Of a DNA stretch of 64,000 nt, positions 55,475 through 63,882 are shown in pieces. The notes below the pieces were generated by a model. That model was not told the DNA's origin, searched no databases, and worked only from the letters and a program-made list of their open reading frames with translations. This DNA is from Bacteroides caecimuris. Its GTDB lineage: Bacteria; Bacteroidota; Bacteroidia; Bacteroidales; Bacteroidaceae. Each line of letters begins with the position of its first letter. The stretch's first letter is position 1. The DNA lies in NCBI RefSeq assembly GCF_001688725.2, contig NZ_CP015401.2:1550001-1614000 (forward strand), given 5' to 3'. The position numbers and the translations under genes were made by a program.

Positions 55475-57457
55475 ATGAGAAGATACACAGAAATCTTGGC
55501 TGCATTAGCCATCTCTGCCGGAATGGCACTTCATGCGCAAACCAATGAAATGGTGATACAAACCAAGAAGTTGGGAGCTGAAATTCAACCTACCATGTAC
55601 GGACTCTTTTTTGAGGACATCAACTATGCTGCCGACGGGGGGCTTTATGCTGAATTGGTCAAGAACCGTTCATTCGAGTTTCCCCAACACTTGATGGGCT
55701 GGAATACTTACGGAAAAGTGTCATTGATGGACGACGGCCCTTTCGAACGCAATCCTCATTATGTACGCCTTTCCGACCCGGGACACGCGCATAAGCATAC
55801 CGGACTTGATAACGAAGGCTTTTTCGGTATCGGTGTTAAGAAAGGAGAGGAGTATCGTTTTTCCGTTTGGGCACGCCTGCCACAGGGAAGTGCGAAAGAA
55901 ACATTGCGGATTGAACTCGTAGATACCAAATCAATGGGCGAACGTCAGGCTTTTGCCACACAGAATCTTACCATTGATTCAAAAGAATGGAAAAAATATC
56001 AGGTTATCCTGAAACCGGGAGTAACCAATCCTAAATCTACGCTTCGCATTTTTCTTACTTCCAAAGGAACTGTAGATTTGGAACACATTTCTCTTTTCCC
56101 GGTAGATACTTGGAAAGGACATGAAAACGGACTCCGTAAAGACCTTGCACAGGCTTTGGCGGATATTCATCCGGGAGTCTTCCGTTTTCCCGGCGGCTGT
56201 ATTGTAGAAGGTACCGACCTGGAAACCCGCTATGACTGGAAGAAGTCAGTGGGTCCCGTGGAAAACCGTCCTTTGAACGAAAACCGTTGGCAATATACTT
56301 TTACCCACCGTTTCTTCCCGGATTATTATCAAAGCTACGGGCTTGGATTCTATGAATACTTTCTTTTGTCGGAAGAAATGGGTGCAGAACCTCTTCCAAT
56401 TCTGAATTGCGGTTTGTCTTGCCAATATCAGAATGACGACCTGAAAGCTCACGTAGCAGTCTGCGATTTGGACAGCTATATTCAGGACGCACTTGACCTG
56501 ATTGAATTTGCCAATGGCGATGTTAATACGACTTGGGGAAAAGTGCGTGCAGATATGGGGCATCCTGCTCCTTTCAATCTGAAATTTATCGGTATTGGTA
56601 ACGAACAATGGGGTAAAGAATATCCCGAACGTCTTGAGCCGTTTATCAAAGCTATCCGTAAGGTATATCCCGATGTGAAGATTGTAGGCAGCTCCGGCCC
56701 TAATTCCGAAGGTAAGGAATTCGATTACCTGTGGCCCGAAATGAAACGCCTGAAAGCCGATTTGGTGGACGAACACTTCTATCGTCCCGAAAGCTGGTTC
56801 TTAGCCCAAGGTGCACGTTATGACAACTACGACCGTAAAGGTCCGAAAGTCTTTGCCGGTGAATATGCCTGCCACGGAAAAGGAAAGAAATGGAACCATT
56901 TCAATGCCGCTTTGCTCGAAGCTGCTTTCATGACTGGATTGGAACGTAATGCTGACATCGTTCACATGGCCACTTATGCTCCGCTTTTCGCTCATGTGGA
57001 AGGATGGCAATGGCGTCCTGATATGATTTGGTTCGATAACCTGAACTCTGTGCGTACCACTAGCTATTATGTACAACAACTGTATGCGCAAAACAAAGGA
57101 ACAAATGTACTTCCCCTTACCATGAACAAGAAAAATGTAACGGGAGCCGAAGGACAGAACGGGCTCTTTGCCAGTGCTGTTTACGATAAGGATAAGAATG
57201 AACTGATTGTAAAGGTTGCCAATACTTCCGCCACAATACAGCCAATTTCCTTGAGTTTTGAAGGATTGAAGAAACAAGATGTATTGTCTAATGGTCGTTG
57301 TATTAAACTTCGTTCGCTTGATTTGGATAAGGATAATACACTTGAGCAACCTTTTGCCATTACTCCGCAAGAGACTCCGGTATCTATTGAAGGGCATGTG
57401 TTTACAGCCGAGTTGGAACCGAATACATTTACTGTTTATAAATTCACGAAGAAATGA
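55475..57457 (+). CDS. GH51 alpha-L-arabinofuranosidase with N-terminal carbohydrate-binding-like domain
   Basis: This is a 660-aa enzyme from ATG 55475 (MRRYTEILAALAISAGMALH, signal peptide); a TTG at 55466 is in frame. After the GLFFEDINYAADGGLYAEL start, a beta-sandwich of CBM4/9-like appearance (about 60-195, DNEGFFGIGVKKGEEYRFSV) is inserted before the catalytic barrel. Catalytic motifs are IGIGNEQWGKEYPERLEP (acid/base Glu, about 376) and VFAGEYACHG (nucleophile Glu, about 462). It is longer than the 28666 GH51 (514 aa) and of another subtype. It is 27 bp after GH43 and overlaps the next GH43 by 4 bp. Confidence 0.93.
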   Translation: MRRYTEILAALAISAGMALHAQTNEMVIQTKKLGAEIQPTMYGLFFEDINYAADGGLYAELVKNRSFEFPQHLMGWNTYGKVSLMDDGPFERNPHYVRLSDPGHAHKHTGLDNEGFFGIGVKKGEEYRFSVWARLPQGSAKETLRIELVDTKSMGERQAFATQNLTIDSKEWKKYQVILKPGVTNPKSTLRIFLTSKGTVDLEHISLFPVDTWKGHENGLRKDLAQALADIHPGVFRFPGGCIVEGTDLETRYDWKKSVGPVENRPLNENRWQYTFTHRFFPDYYQSYGLGFYEYFLLSEEMGAEPLPILNCGLSCQYQNDDLKAHVAVCDLDSYIQDALDLIEFANGDVNTTWGKVRADMGHPAPFNLKFIGIGNEQWGKEYPERLEPFIKAIRKVYPDVKIVGSSGPNSEGKEFDYLWPEMKRLKADLVDEHFYRPESWFLAQGARYDNYDRKGPKVFAGEYACHGKGKKWNHFNAALLEAAFMTGLERNADIVHMATYAPLFAHVEGWQWRPDMIWFDNLNSVRTTSYYVQQLYAQNKGTNVLPLTMNKKNVTGAEGQNGLFASAVYDKDKNELIVKVANTSATIQPISLSFEGLKKQDVLSNGRCIKLRSLDLDKDNTLEQPFAITPQETPVSIEGHVFTAELEPNTFTVYKFTKK

Positions 57458-58422
57458 TAAATAAGAGTAAATTCATAGTTCTCTCATTTGCACTGACAGC
57501 CTTTTCCGGACTGTCAGCGCAGAATGATACTACTTTTATTGCCAATGGCAATCCCATCATTCAATATAAATATACGGCGGATCCGGGAGCCATGGTACAT
57601 GATGGGAAAGTATATATCTACGCCGGACACGATGAATGTCCGCCCCCCAAAGAACATTATTTGATGAATGAATGGTGTGTCTTTTCCTCTCCCGACATGA
57701 AAACATGGACGGAACATCCCGTTCCTTTAAAAGCCAAGGATTTCAGTTGGGCAAAAGGTGAGGCGTGGGCAAGCCAGGTGATTGAGCGTGACGGCAAGTT
57801 TTATTGGTATGTAACGGTAGAACACAATACGATTCCCGGTAAATCTATCGGTGTAGCCGTTTCTGATTCTCCGACAGGTCCTTTTGCAGATGCCCGCGGT
57901 TCGGCATTGATCACCAATGACATGACCACCGAATATACCAAAATTCGGTGGGATGATATTGATCCGACAGTTTTTATTGACGATGACGGTCAGGCGTATC
58001 TTTATTGGGGAAACACCCAATGCTACTATGCCAGACTGAAAAAGAACATGATCGAATTGGACGGTCCGATTATCCCGGTTAGTCTTCCTCGTTTTACGGA
58101 AGCTCCTTGGATTCATAAACGTGGAGACTGGTATTATCTCTCGTATGCTTCCGGATTTCCAGAAAAGATTTGCTATGCAATGAGCCGTAGCATTACAGGA
58201 TCTTGGGAATATAAAGGTATCCTGAATGAAATTGCGGGTAACTCCAATACTAACCACCAGGCCATCATCGAATTTAAGGGAGACTGGTATTTCATTTATC
58301 ACAATGGCGGCATTAATACGGCCGGTGGCAGTTTCCGTCGCTCCGTTTGCATCGACCGTTTGTATTACAATGAAGACGGCACAATGAAGAGAATACAGAT
58401 GACGACAGAAGGCGTACAGTAA
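57454..58422 (+). CDS. GH43 glycosidase, probable exo-acting arabinofuranosidase
   Basis: This 322-aa, single-domain GH43 has a signal peptide (IVLSFALTAFSGLSAQ). Catalytic motifs are KYTADPGAMVHDGKVYIYAG (base Asp), WDDIDPTVFIDDDGQAYLYW and FTEAPWIHKRGDWYYLSYAS (acid Glu). The start overlaps the GH51 stop (ATGA), showing coupling. Without a lipobox it is probably periplasmic and works on imported oligosaccharides. Xylan-type side activity cannot be excluded from sequence. Confidence 0.88.
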   Translation: MINKSKFIVLSFALTAFSGLSAQNDTTFIANGNPIIQYKYTADPGAMVHDGKVYIYAGHDECPPPKEHYLMNEWCVFSSPDMKTWTEHPVPLKAKDFSWAKGEAWASQVIERDGKFYWYVTVEHNTIPGKSIGVAVSDSPTGPFADARGSALITNDMTTEYTKIRWDDIDPTVFIDDDGQAYLYWGNTQCYYARLKKNMIELDGPIIPVSLPRFTEAPWIHKRGDWYYLSYASGFPEKICYAMSRSITGSWEYKGILNEIAGNSNTNHQAIIEFKGDWYFIYHNGGINTAGGSFRRSVCIDRLYYNEDGTMKRIQMTTEGVQ

Positions 58423-58486
58423 AAGAATAATAAGATTGGAGTTAGTTAAATCAGTAGATAATAGGTTTTAGGTTTTGTTAATTGAG

Positions 58487-58524
58487 AAGAAGGGCGGCTA
58501 CCGTGATGGGAAGCCGCCCTTCTT
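58487..58524. terminator. Bidirectional terminator between GH43 and galK
   Basis: A perfect 13-bp stem (AAGAAGGGCGGCT / AGCCGCCCTTCTT, 12-nt loop) lies between convergent operons. T-rich or A-rich flanks are present but short. Confidence 0.8.
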
Positions 58525-58548
58525 AGTTATTTAATCTTGAATAATTTC

Positions 58549-59703
58549 TTATTCCAATCTACGAGAACCGTCGCCGATTACTACATCATATACTTTCGGG
58601 CTTCTGCCGAATTTAGCTTTGAAAGCAGCTTTTGTCTTTTCAACGAAGTTATCGTACAATTCGTCTTTAACAAGGTTGATAGTACAACCACCGAAGCCAC
58701 CACCCATTACACGTGAACCGGTTACACCGTATTCTTTAGCGCAGTCATTCAGGAAGTCGAGTTCTTCGCAGCTTACTTCGTACAGCTTGCTCATGCCGTG
58801 ATGAGTTTCGTACATCTTCTGACCGACAGTTTCGTAATCATCCTTTTCCAATGCCTCGCAAACATCGAGTACACGTTGGATTTCTTCGATTACATATTCT
58901 GCACGCATATAGTCTTCAGCGCTGATATCAGCTTTCGCTTCTTCCAGCATAGCCATTGTACAGTCGCGCAGGAATTCTACGTGCGGATGTTTTTTCTGGA
59001 TAGCGGCAACAGCAGCTTCACAGCTTTGGCGACGCTTGTTGTAAGCGGAAGAAGCCAATTCGTGTTTCACAACAGAATCCATCAGCACCAGGCGATAGCC
59101 TTCCGGATGGAAGGGGAAATACTGATACTCCAGTGAACGGCAATCCAAACGGATCAAGCTGCCTGCTTTACCGAACACAGAAGCAAACTGGTCCATGATA
59201 CCGCAGTTCACGCCGCAGTAGTTGTGTTCTGTTGCCTGGCCCACTTTAGCCAATTCGAATTTATCTATTTTGTTTTCACCGAACAGTTCGTTCAATGCGA
59301 AAGCATACGTACTTTCCAAAGCAGCAGAAGAAGACATACCTGCACCCAGAGGTACATCACCTGCAAAAGCAGTATTGAATCCCTTTACGTCAACGCCACG
59401 TTTAATCATTTCACGGCATACGCCGAAAATATATCTTGCCCAGCTGGCACGTGGAGCATCCTCTTCGTTCAGGCCAAATTCTACATAGTCTTTCAAGTCG
59501 ATAGAGTAAGCTCTCACTTTGTCAGTACCGTTCGGTTTGATTTCAGCAATCATGCCTTTGTCCACTGCTCCCGGAAATACGAATCCACCGTTGTAGTCAG
59601 TGTGTTCGCCGATCAGGTTGATACGACCCGGAGAAGCATATAAAAATCCGGTAGTTCCGTCAAAGTGTTTAATGAATCGACTTCTTACGTATTCTGTATC
59701 CAT
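58549..59703 (-). CDS. galK: Galactokinase
   Basis: This 384-aa GHMP kinase phosphorylates galactose at C1. Motifs are SPGRINLIGEHTDYNGGFVF (galactose site, about residues 25-44), DVPLGAGMSSSAALE (phosphate loop, about 115-129) and GSRVMGGGFGGCTINLV (about 335-351), with the catalytic region CGVNCGIMDQFAS. It is the third gene of a galM-transporter-galK set. Galactose also comes from pectic galactan side chains, which occur with arabinan. Confidence 0.96.
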   Translation of the reverse strand: MDTEYVRSRFIKHFDGTTGFLYASPGRINLIGEHTDYNGGFVFPGAVDKGMIAEIKPNGTDKVRAYSIDLKDYVEFGLNEEDAPRASWARYIFGVCREMIKRGVDVKGFNTAFAGDVPLGAGMSSSAALESTYAFALNELFGENKIDKFELAKVGQATEHNYCGVNCGIMDQFASVFGKAGSLIRLDCRSLEYQYFPFHPEGYRLVLMDSVVKHELASSAYNKRRQSCEAAVAAIQKKHPHVEFLRDCTMAMLEEAKADISAEDYMRAEYVIEEIQRVLDVCEALEKDDYETVGQKMYETHHGMSKLYEVSCEELDFLNDCAKEYGVTGSRVMGGGFGGCTINLVKDELYDNFVEKTKAAFKAKFGRSPKVYDVVIGDGSRRLE

Positions 59704-59740
59704 GATATTAATAGTTTAAAGGTGAATAATTTATATATGA

Positions 59741-61018
59741 TTATTCCACAGGAATATCTTTGTTGACATTTTTGCAACCGATTTTGCTATAATATAAAAT
59801 ATAGACCAACATAGCGATAATCAGCCAGTAGCTTGTGATCGGGTTGGTTGCTTTTGCTATGAAGTCTTGAATCAATGGCATGATACCACCACCGACTACC
59901 ATCATCATGAATAAGCCGGACGCAGCAGCCGTATACTTGCCCAGTCCTTCTACAGCAAGGTTGAAGATACCGCCCCACATAACAGAAGTGGAAAGTCCGC
60001 ATACTGCAATAAGGAAACATTTCATTGGAATTTCATTTCCTTTGAATTCTACAGTGACTGTTTCAGGCATCAGGATAGCAATCAGCAACATGATAATGGC
60101 AAACAAGGAAACGGCAGTCATTTGTGCAGTAGTTGAAATTTTTCCGCTGATGATACTGCTGGAAGCACGTCCGATAAGCATCAGGAACCAGTAACTGGCA
60201 GCCAATGTACCACCTATGGCTGCTGAGCCTTCGAATCCTAGGTTCGTGATATAGAAGTTTAGCTGTGCCGGTATACCGATTTCTACGCCCACATAGAAGA
60301 AAATAGCAATAACGCCCAGCAGACAGTGACGGAAAGCCAATGGACTGTGTTCGAACTTCTTGTTTCCTGTGTTAGCTTGCGGTTCGGGGATGGCAACAAA
60401 TGAAATGATGACGAATGACAGAATGAATATACCGATACCGATAAACAAAAGAGGAGCTACATTGCTCATGCTTGTTTCAGCGGTAACTTGCCCAATCAAT
60501 ACACCTACCAATAGCGGCGTCAATGTTCCGGTCAGTGAGTTCAAGGTACCCCCGATTTGAATCAACTGGTTTCCTTTGTTTCCACCGCCGCCTAAAAGGT
60601 TCAACATCGGGTTTACTACGGTGTTCAACATACATACACAGAAACCGCAGATGAATGCCCCAAACAGATAGATAATAAGGTTCAGAGCAACGATTTGACC
60701 ATCATAAGTGAAAGTTTCGATGTCTGCGCCGAAAATACTGGAAAGATATTGTACAATCAATCCGATAGCACCTACTGCCAAGGCGCTCAAAGCAGTCTTC
60801 TTATACCCGTATTTAACGAGCATTTTACCTGCGGGAATACCCATAAACAGGTAAGCCGCAAAGTTCATCATGTTTCCCATCATGGCAGCCCAACTATATT
60901 GGAATCCCCAGATATTACCGAATGGAGCGGCCATGTTAGTAACAAATGAAATCATCGCAAAAATAAAGCACATTGTGATAATAGCGATGAGATTACCACT
61001 CTTTTTTTCTTGTGTCAT
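59741..61018 (-). CDS. MFS sugar permease (FHS family, glucose/galactose type)
   Basis: This 425-aa inner-membrane protein has about 12 helices. It resembles FHS-family glucose/galactose permeases: FVTNMAAPFGNIWGFQYSWA near the N-terminus, FMGIPAGKMLVKYGYKKTAL (loop 2-3, MFS-like), CVCMLNTVVNPMLNLLGGGG (about 135-150) and LMLIGRASSSIISGKI in the second half. It lies 37 bp before galK and 51 bp after galM. Galactose import is inferred from its neighbours. Confidence 0.9.
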   Translation of the reverse strand: MTQEKKSGNLIAIITMCFIFAMISFVTNMAAPFGNIWGFQYSWAAMMGNMMNFAAYLFMGIPAGKMLVKYGYKKTALSALAVGAIGLIVQYLSSIFGADIETFTYDGQIVALNLIIYLFGAFICGFCVCMLNTVVNPMLNLLGGGGNKGNQLIQIGGTLNSLTGTLTPLLVGVLIGQVTAETSMSNVAPLLFIGIGIFILSFVIISFVAIPEPQANTGNKKFEHSPLAFRHCLLGVIAIFFYVGVEIGIPAQLNFYITNLGFEGSAAIGGTLAASYWFLMLIGRASSSIISGKISTTAQMTAVSLFAIIMLLIAILMPETVTVEFKGNEIPMKCFLIAVCGLSTSVMWGGIFNLAVEGLGKYTAAASGLFMMMVVGGGIMPLIQDFIAKATNPITSYWLIIAMLVYILYYSKIGCKNVNKDIPVE

Positions 61019-61069
61019 GGTTCAAAAAAAATGTTAGTTTATAAAATTAGGTTAGTTGTTTTTCAAATC

Positions 61070-62167
61070 TTATTCTTCCACAGTAAACTTGTAAACAGTG
61101 ATCTGTTGGTATTCATCACCCGGCAGCAAAGTAGCCGATGGGAAATGTGGCTTGTTCGGAGTATCCGGGAAACACTGTGCTTCAAAGCAGATAGCGCTTC
61201 TTGCAGGGAATGTAGCCCCATGTGCGCCTTCAAATCCATTCAGCCAGTTGCCTGTATAGAGTTGCACGCCGGCTTCGGTGGTATACACTTCCATGATACG
61301 GCCGCTTTTCGGGTCTTTGCAAGTAGCAGCCAGGTCGAGTGAGCCGCTCTCTATCTTGTTCAATACATAGCAGTGGTCGTAGCCGGCACCAAAAATCAGT
61401 TGCTGGAATTTGTCATTGATACGTTCGCCTACGGTGTGCGGAGTACGGAAATCCATCGGAGTACCCTCTACTTTGGCAATTTCGCCTGTTGGAATAGAAA
61501 CTTCATCGATAGGCGTATAGAAATCAGCGTTGATAGTAACGATGTGGTCGTTGACGGTAGGAGTAGGAGTGGAGATACCAGCGAGGTTGAAGAAACCGTG
61601 GTTAGTCAGATTAACGACTGTGGCTTTGTCGGTTGTTGCGCGGTATTCGATAGTCAGTGCGTTTACTTCGTTTTCCAGGTGGTAGGTCATTTCTACTTCC
61701 AGTTTGCCGGGGAATCCTTCTTCGCCATCGGCAGAAACATAGTTGAATTGCACTGTGCTCTCGTCAAGTTGTATAGCGTCCCATACACGAGCGTGGAAAC
61801 CGGTAGGTCCTCCATGCAAGGAATTAGGACCGTTGTTGATGGTGAGTTCATGTTCTTCGCCGAACAATGTGAATTTTCCTTTGGCGATACGGTTGCCGTA
61901 GCGTCCGATAGTAGTGCTTAGGAAAGGTTCCGGGCTGTTGATGACGTGGTCGATGCTGTCGTGTCCGAGGATTACATTGGCATACTTACCGTTTTTGTCC
62001 GGTACCATGATAGAAAGAATGGCGCATCCGTAATTGGTTACAGCTACTTCCATTCCCTTTGTGTTTTTGAGGATAAATAAATCGGTTTTCTTATCATTTA
62101 TATCCTTTTGGAAATCTTTCCGGCTGAGCCCTGATAGATTCCCTTCTGTTGGGAATGTGTTATTCAT
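61070..62167 (-). CDS. galM: Aldose 1-epimerase, cytoplasmic
   Basis: This is a 365-aa mutarotase from ATG 62167 (MNNTFPTEGNLSGLS); the frame is open for 18 further codons, but they encode no signal peptide or conserved residues. Catalytic motifs are VVNLTNHGFFNLAG (His), GAGYDHCYVL and SAICFEAQCFPDTPN (Glu). Unlike the lipoprotein homologue at 39060, it lacks an export signal. First gene of the galactose cluster, divergent from manA. Confidence 0.92.
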   Translation of the reverse strand: MNNTFPTEGNLSGLSRKDFQKDINDKKTDLFILKNTKGMEVAVTNYGCAILSIMVPDKNGKYANVILGHDSIDHVINSPEPFLSTTIGRYGNRIAKGKFTLFGEEHELTINNGPNSLHGGPTGFHARVWDAIQLDESTVQFNYVSADGEEGFPGKLEVEMTYHLENEVNALTIEYRATTDKATVVNLTNHGFFNLAGISTPTPTVNDHIVTINADFYTPIDEVSIPTGEIAKVEGTPMDFRTPHTVGERINDKFQQLIFGAGYDHCYVLNKIESGSLDLAATCKDPKSGRIMEVYTTEAGVQLYTGNWLNGFEGAHGATFPARSAICFEAQCFPDTPNKPHFPSATLLPGDEYQQITVYKFTVEE

Positions 62168-62234
62168 GTTTGGTATTATTAAAAATTTCCTGCAAATAAA
62201 GGGAAATTCTTTCTTTCTCACAAATTATTCCGAC

Positions 62235-62322
62235 TAAATATAACAGGTGCTTTAGGAAAGTTTAGCTTTATTACTTCATCTTCTTTCGGATACAAAAGCA
62301 AAAGATGATTTCTTAAATGAAT
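62235..62322. repeat. Possible degenerate 22-bp array upstream of manA
   Basis: Two consecutive 22-bp blocks (62235-62256 and 62257-62278) contain GGTGCTTTAGG and AAAGTTTAGCTTTAT, closely matching the cores of array C units (GGTGCTTTAGG; AAAGCATAGCTTTAT) in the same spacing. AAAG recurs 44 bp later at 62301. The blocks at 62279 and 62301 have otherwise drifted, so the call is tentative. Confidence 0.4.
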
Positions 62323-62360
62323 TTTCATCCTCCTTTTCTTTAAAACTAAACTATTTTTTG

Positions 62361-62389
62361 TATGTTTGCTCCCGGATTGTAACAATCCG
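62361..62389 (+). promoter_or_regulatory. manA promoter -7 box and start-site dyad
   Basis: TATGTTTG (62361-62368) is a perfect TAnnTTTG. Four bases later comes a perfect 8-1-8 dyad, CGGATTGT-A-ACAATCCG (62373-62389), which would sit at the transcript start. It could be an operator or a 5' mRNA-stabilising hairpin. The ATG is at 62428. Confidence 0.55.
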
Positions 62390-62427
62390 AGCGAATTTAA
62401 TCTAAGTTTATAACAAGAAAAACTAAA

Positions 62428-63399
62428 ATGTATCCATTAAAATTCGAACCTATTCTGAAGCAGACGCTTTGGGGGGGCGACAAAATTATTCCATTCAAGC
62501 ATTTGAACGCAGACTTGAAAGGAGTAGGAGAAAGCTGGGAGATTTCCGGTGTTGAGGACAATGAATCCGTAGTGGCTAATGGCCCGGATAAAGGTTTAAC
62601 CTTAGCCGATATGGTAAGAAAGTATCGTGAGGAACTGGTTGGTGAAGCGAATTATGCCCGTTTCGGCAACAAATTTCCGTTGCTCATTAAGTTCATCGAT
62701 GCCAAACAGGATTTGTCAATCCAGGTACACCCAACAGATGAGTTGGCGAAGAAACGCCATAATTCGATGGGAAAAACCGAGATGTGGTATGTGGTAGATG
62801 CCGACCAAGGAGCTAAATTGCGTTCAGGATTCTCTGAACAGATTACCCCGAAAGAATATAAAGAACGCGTGTTGAACAATACGATTACCGACGTATTGCA
62901 AGAGTATGAAATCCATCCGGGTGATGTGTTTTTCCTTCCTGCCGGACGTGTGCATAGTATCGGAGCCGGGGCGTTCATTGCCGAGATTCAACAGACTTCT
63001 GACATAACGTACCGTATCTACGACTTCAACCGCAAGGACGCGAACGGCAAAACCCGTGAACTTCACACCGATTTAGCTCGTGAAGCCATCAATTACGAAG
63101 TATTGGATGACTACCGCACTAAATACGATGCAGTGAAGGATGAACCGGTAGAATTGGTGGCATGTCCTTATTTCACGACTTCTCTGTATGACATGACTGA
63201 AGAAATCAGTTGTGATTACTCGGAACTTGACTCGTTTGTGATTTTTATCTGCATGGAAGGTACATGCAAAATGAGAGACAATGAAGGCAATGAACTGACT
63301 GTTAGTGCCGGAGAATCTATTTTGTTGCCTGCAACTACGCAAGACATCACAATCACTCCTGAAGGAGGAAATGTGAAATTGTTGGAGACATACGTGTAA
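62428..63399 (+). CDS. manA: Type I mannose-6-phosphate isomerase
   Basis: This 323-aa zinc enzyme of the cupin fold interconverts mannose-6-P and fructose-6-P. Motifs are LIKFIDAKQDLSIQVHPTDE (zinc Gln/His, about residues 90-109), GKTEMWYVVDAD (zinc Glu, about 116) and GDVFFLPAGRVHSIGAG (zinc His, about 173). The short length fits the Bacillus-type ManA. It is transcribed alone, divergent from galM. Confidence 0.95.
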   Translation: MYPLKFEPILKQTLWGGDKIIPFKHLNADLKGVGESWEISGVEDNESVVANGPDKGLTLADMVRKYREELVGEANYARFGNKFPLLIKFIDAKQDLSIQVHPTDELAKKRHNSMGKTEMWYVVDADQGAKLRSGFSEQITPKEYKERVLNNTITDVLQEYEIHPGDVFFLPAGRVHSIGAGAFIAEIQQTSDITYRIYDFNRKDANGKTRELHTDLAREAINYEVLDDYRTKYDAVKDEPVELVACPYFTTSLYDMTEEISCDYSELDSFVIFICMEGTCKMRDNEGNELTVSAGESILLPATTQDITITPEGGNVKLLETYV

Positions 63400-63419
63400 A
63401 ATTTAATATGCATATAGTT

Positions 63420-63472
63420 AAGGTCATTCGACTTTGTTCCGTTATGGCGGGCAAAGCCGGATGACCTTTTTC
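63420..63472 (+). terminator. Terminator of manA
   Basis: AAGGTCAT (63420-63427) pairs with ATGACCTT (63461-63468), and a TTTTTC run follows. It lies 20 bp after the manA stop. Confidence 0.65.
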
Positions 63473-63474
63473 TG

Positions 63475-63562
63475 TAAAGCTATGCTTTAGCAATCGTAAA
63501 GCATAGCTTTATGGTCTCTAAAGCGGTGCTTTAGGTTGTATAAAACATAGCTATTATTAATG
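63475..63562. repeat. Array C: four 22-bp units with palindromic cores
   Basis: TAAAGC starts at 63475, 63497 and 63519, and TAAAAC at 63541, exactly 22 bp apart. The first three cores are TAAAGC-N3-GCTTTA palindromes (N3 = TAT, ATA, GGT), and cores 1 and 2 are perfect 15-bp reverse complements that can form a hairpin. The array ends 4 bp before the long inverted repeat at 63567. Confidence 0.85.
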
Positions 63563-63566
63563 GGGA

Positions 63567-63810
63567 GGGTACAGAAGGTACAGAAATTCACCCCTCCCTA
63601 TCACACACGCACACGTATACGTATACGCGCGCGTTTATTTATGTATGCGAGAAATGCATATAATATATTAAGGATATGTGGAAATAGAATTATGGATAAG
63701 AGGCATTGGGAGGATATCCGTTTCTGTCCATATTCTATTTCTCACCTATATTATACGCGTGCGTGTGCGTGTGTGATAGGGAGGGGTGAATTTCTGTACC
63801 TTCTGTACCC
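63567..63810. repeat. Long inverted repeat (49-bp perfect arms) with alternating purine-pyrimidine tracts
   Basis: Arms 63567-63615 and 63762-63810 are perfect reverse complements, starting GGGTACAGAAGGTACAG. Inside, about 63669-63688 and 63727-63745 are again complementary (GAAATAGAATTATGGA against TCCATATTCTATTTC) with small bulges, and the left half carries roughly 50 extra bases. From about 63603 to 63634 the sequence alternates pyrimidine-purine without a break, and again near 63751-63774. A long ORF across it is an artefact of the repeat. With arrays and terminators this accounts for the 483-bp gap 63400-63882. Confidence 0.85.
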
Positions 63811-63882
63811 GTCTTGCGATGAAAAGAAGTAATTGTAAGCTACCTTGGTTGTTTGATAAATCGGTTGGCGTTGAAAAATTAA

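Noticed and set aside
63560..63832. 90-codon frame across the long inverted repeat
   Set aside because: The Arg/Thr/Ile-rich peptide arises from alternating CACACG/TATACG DNA and mirrors itself through the repeat; no start context.
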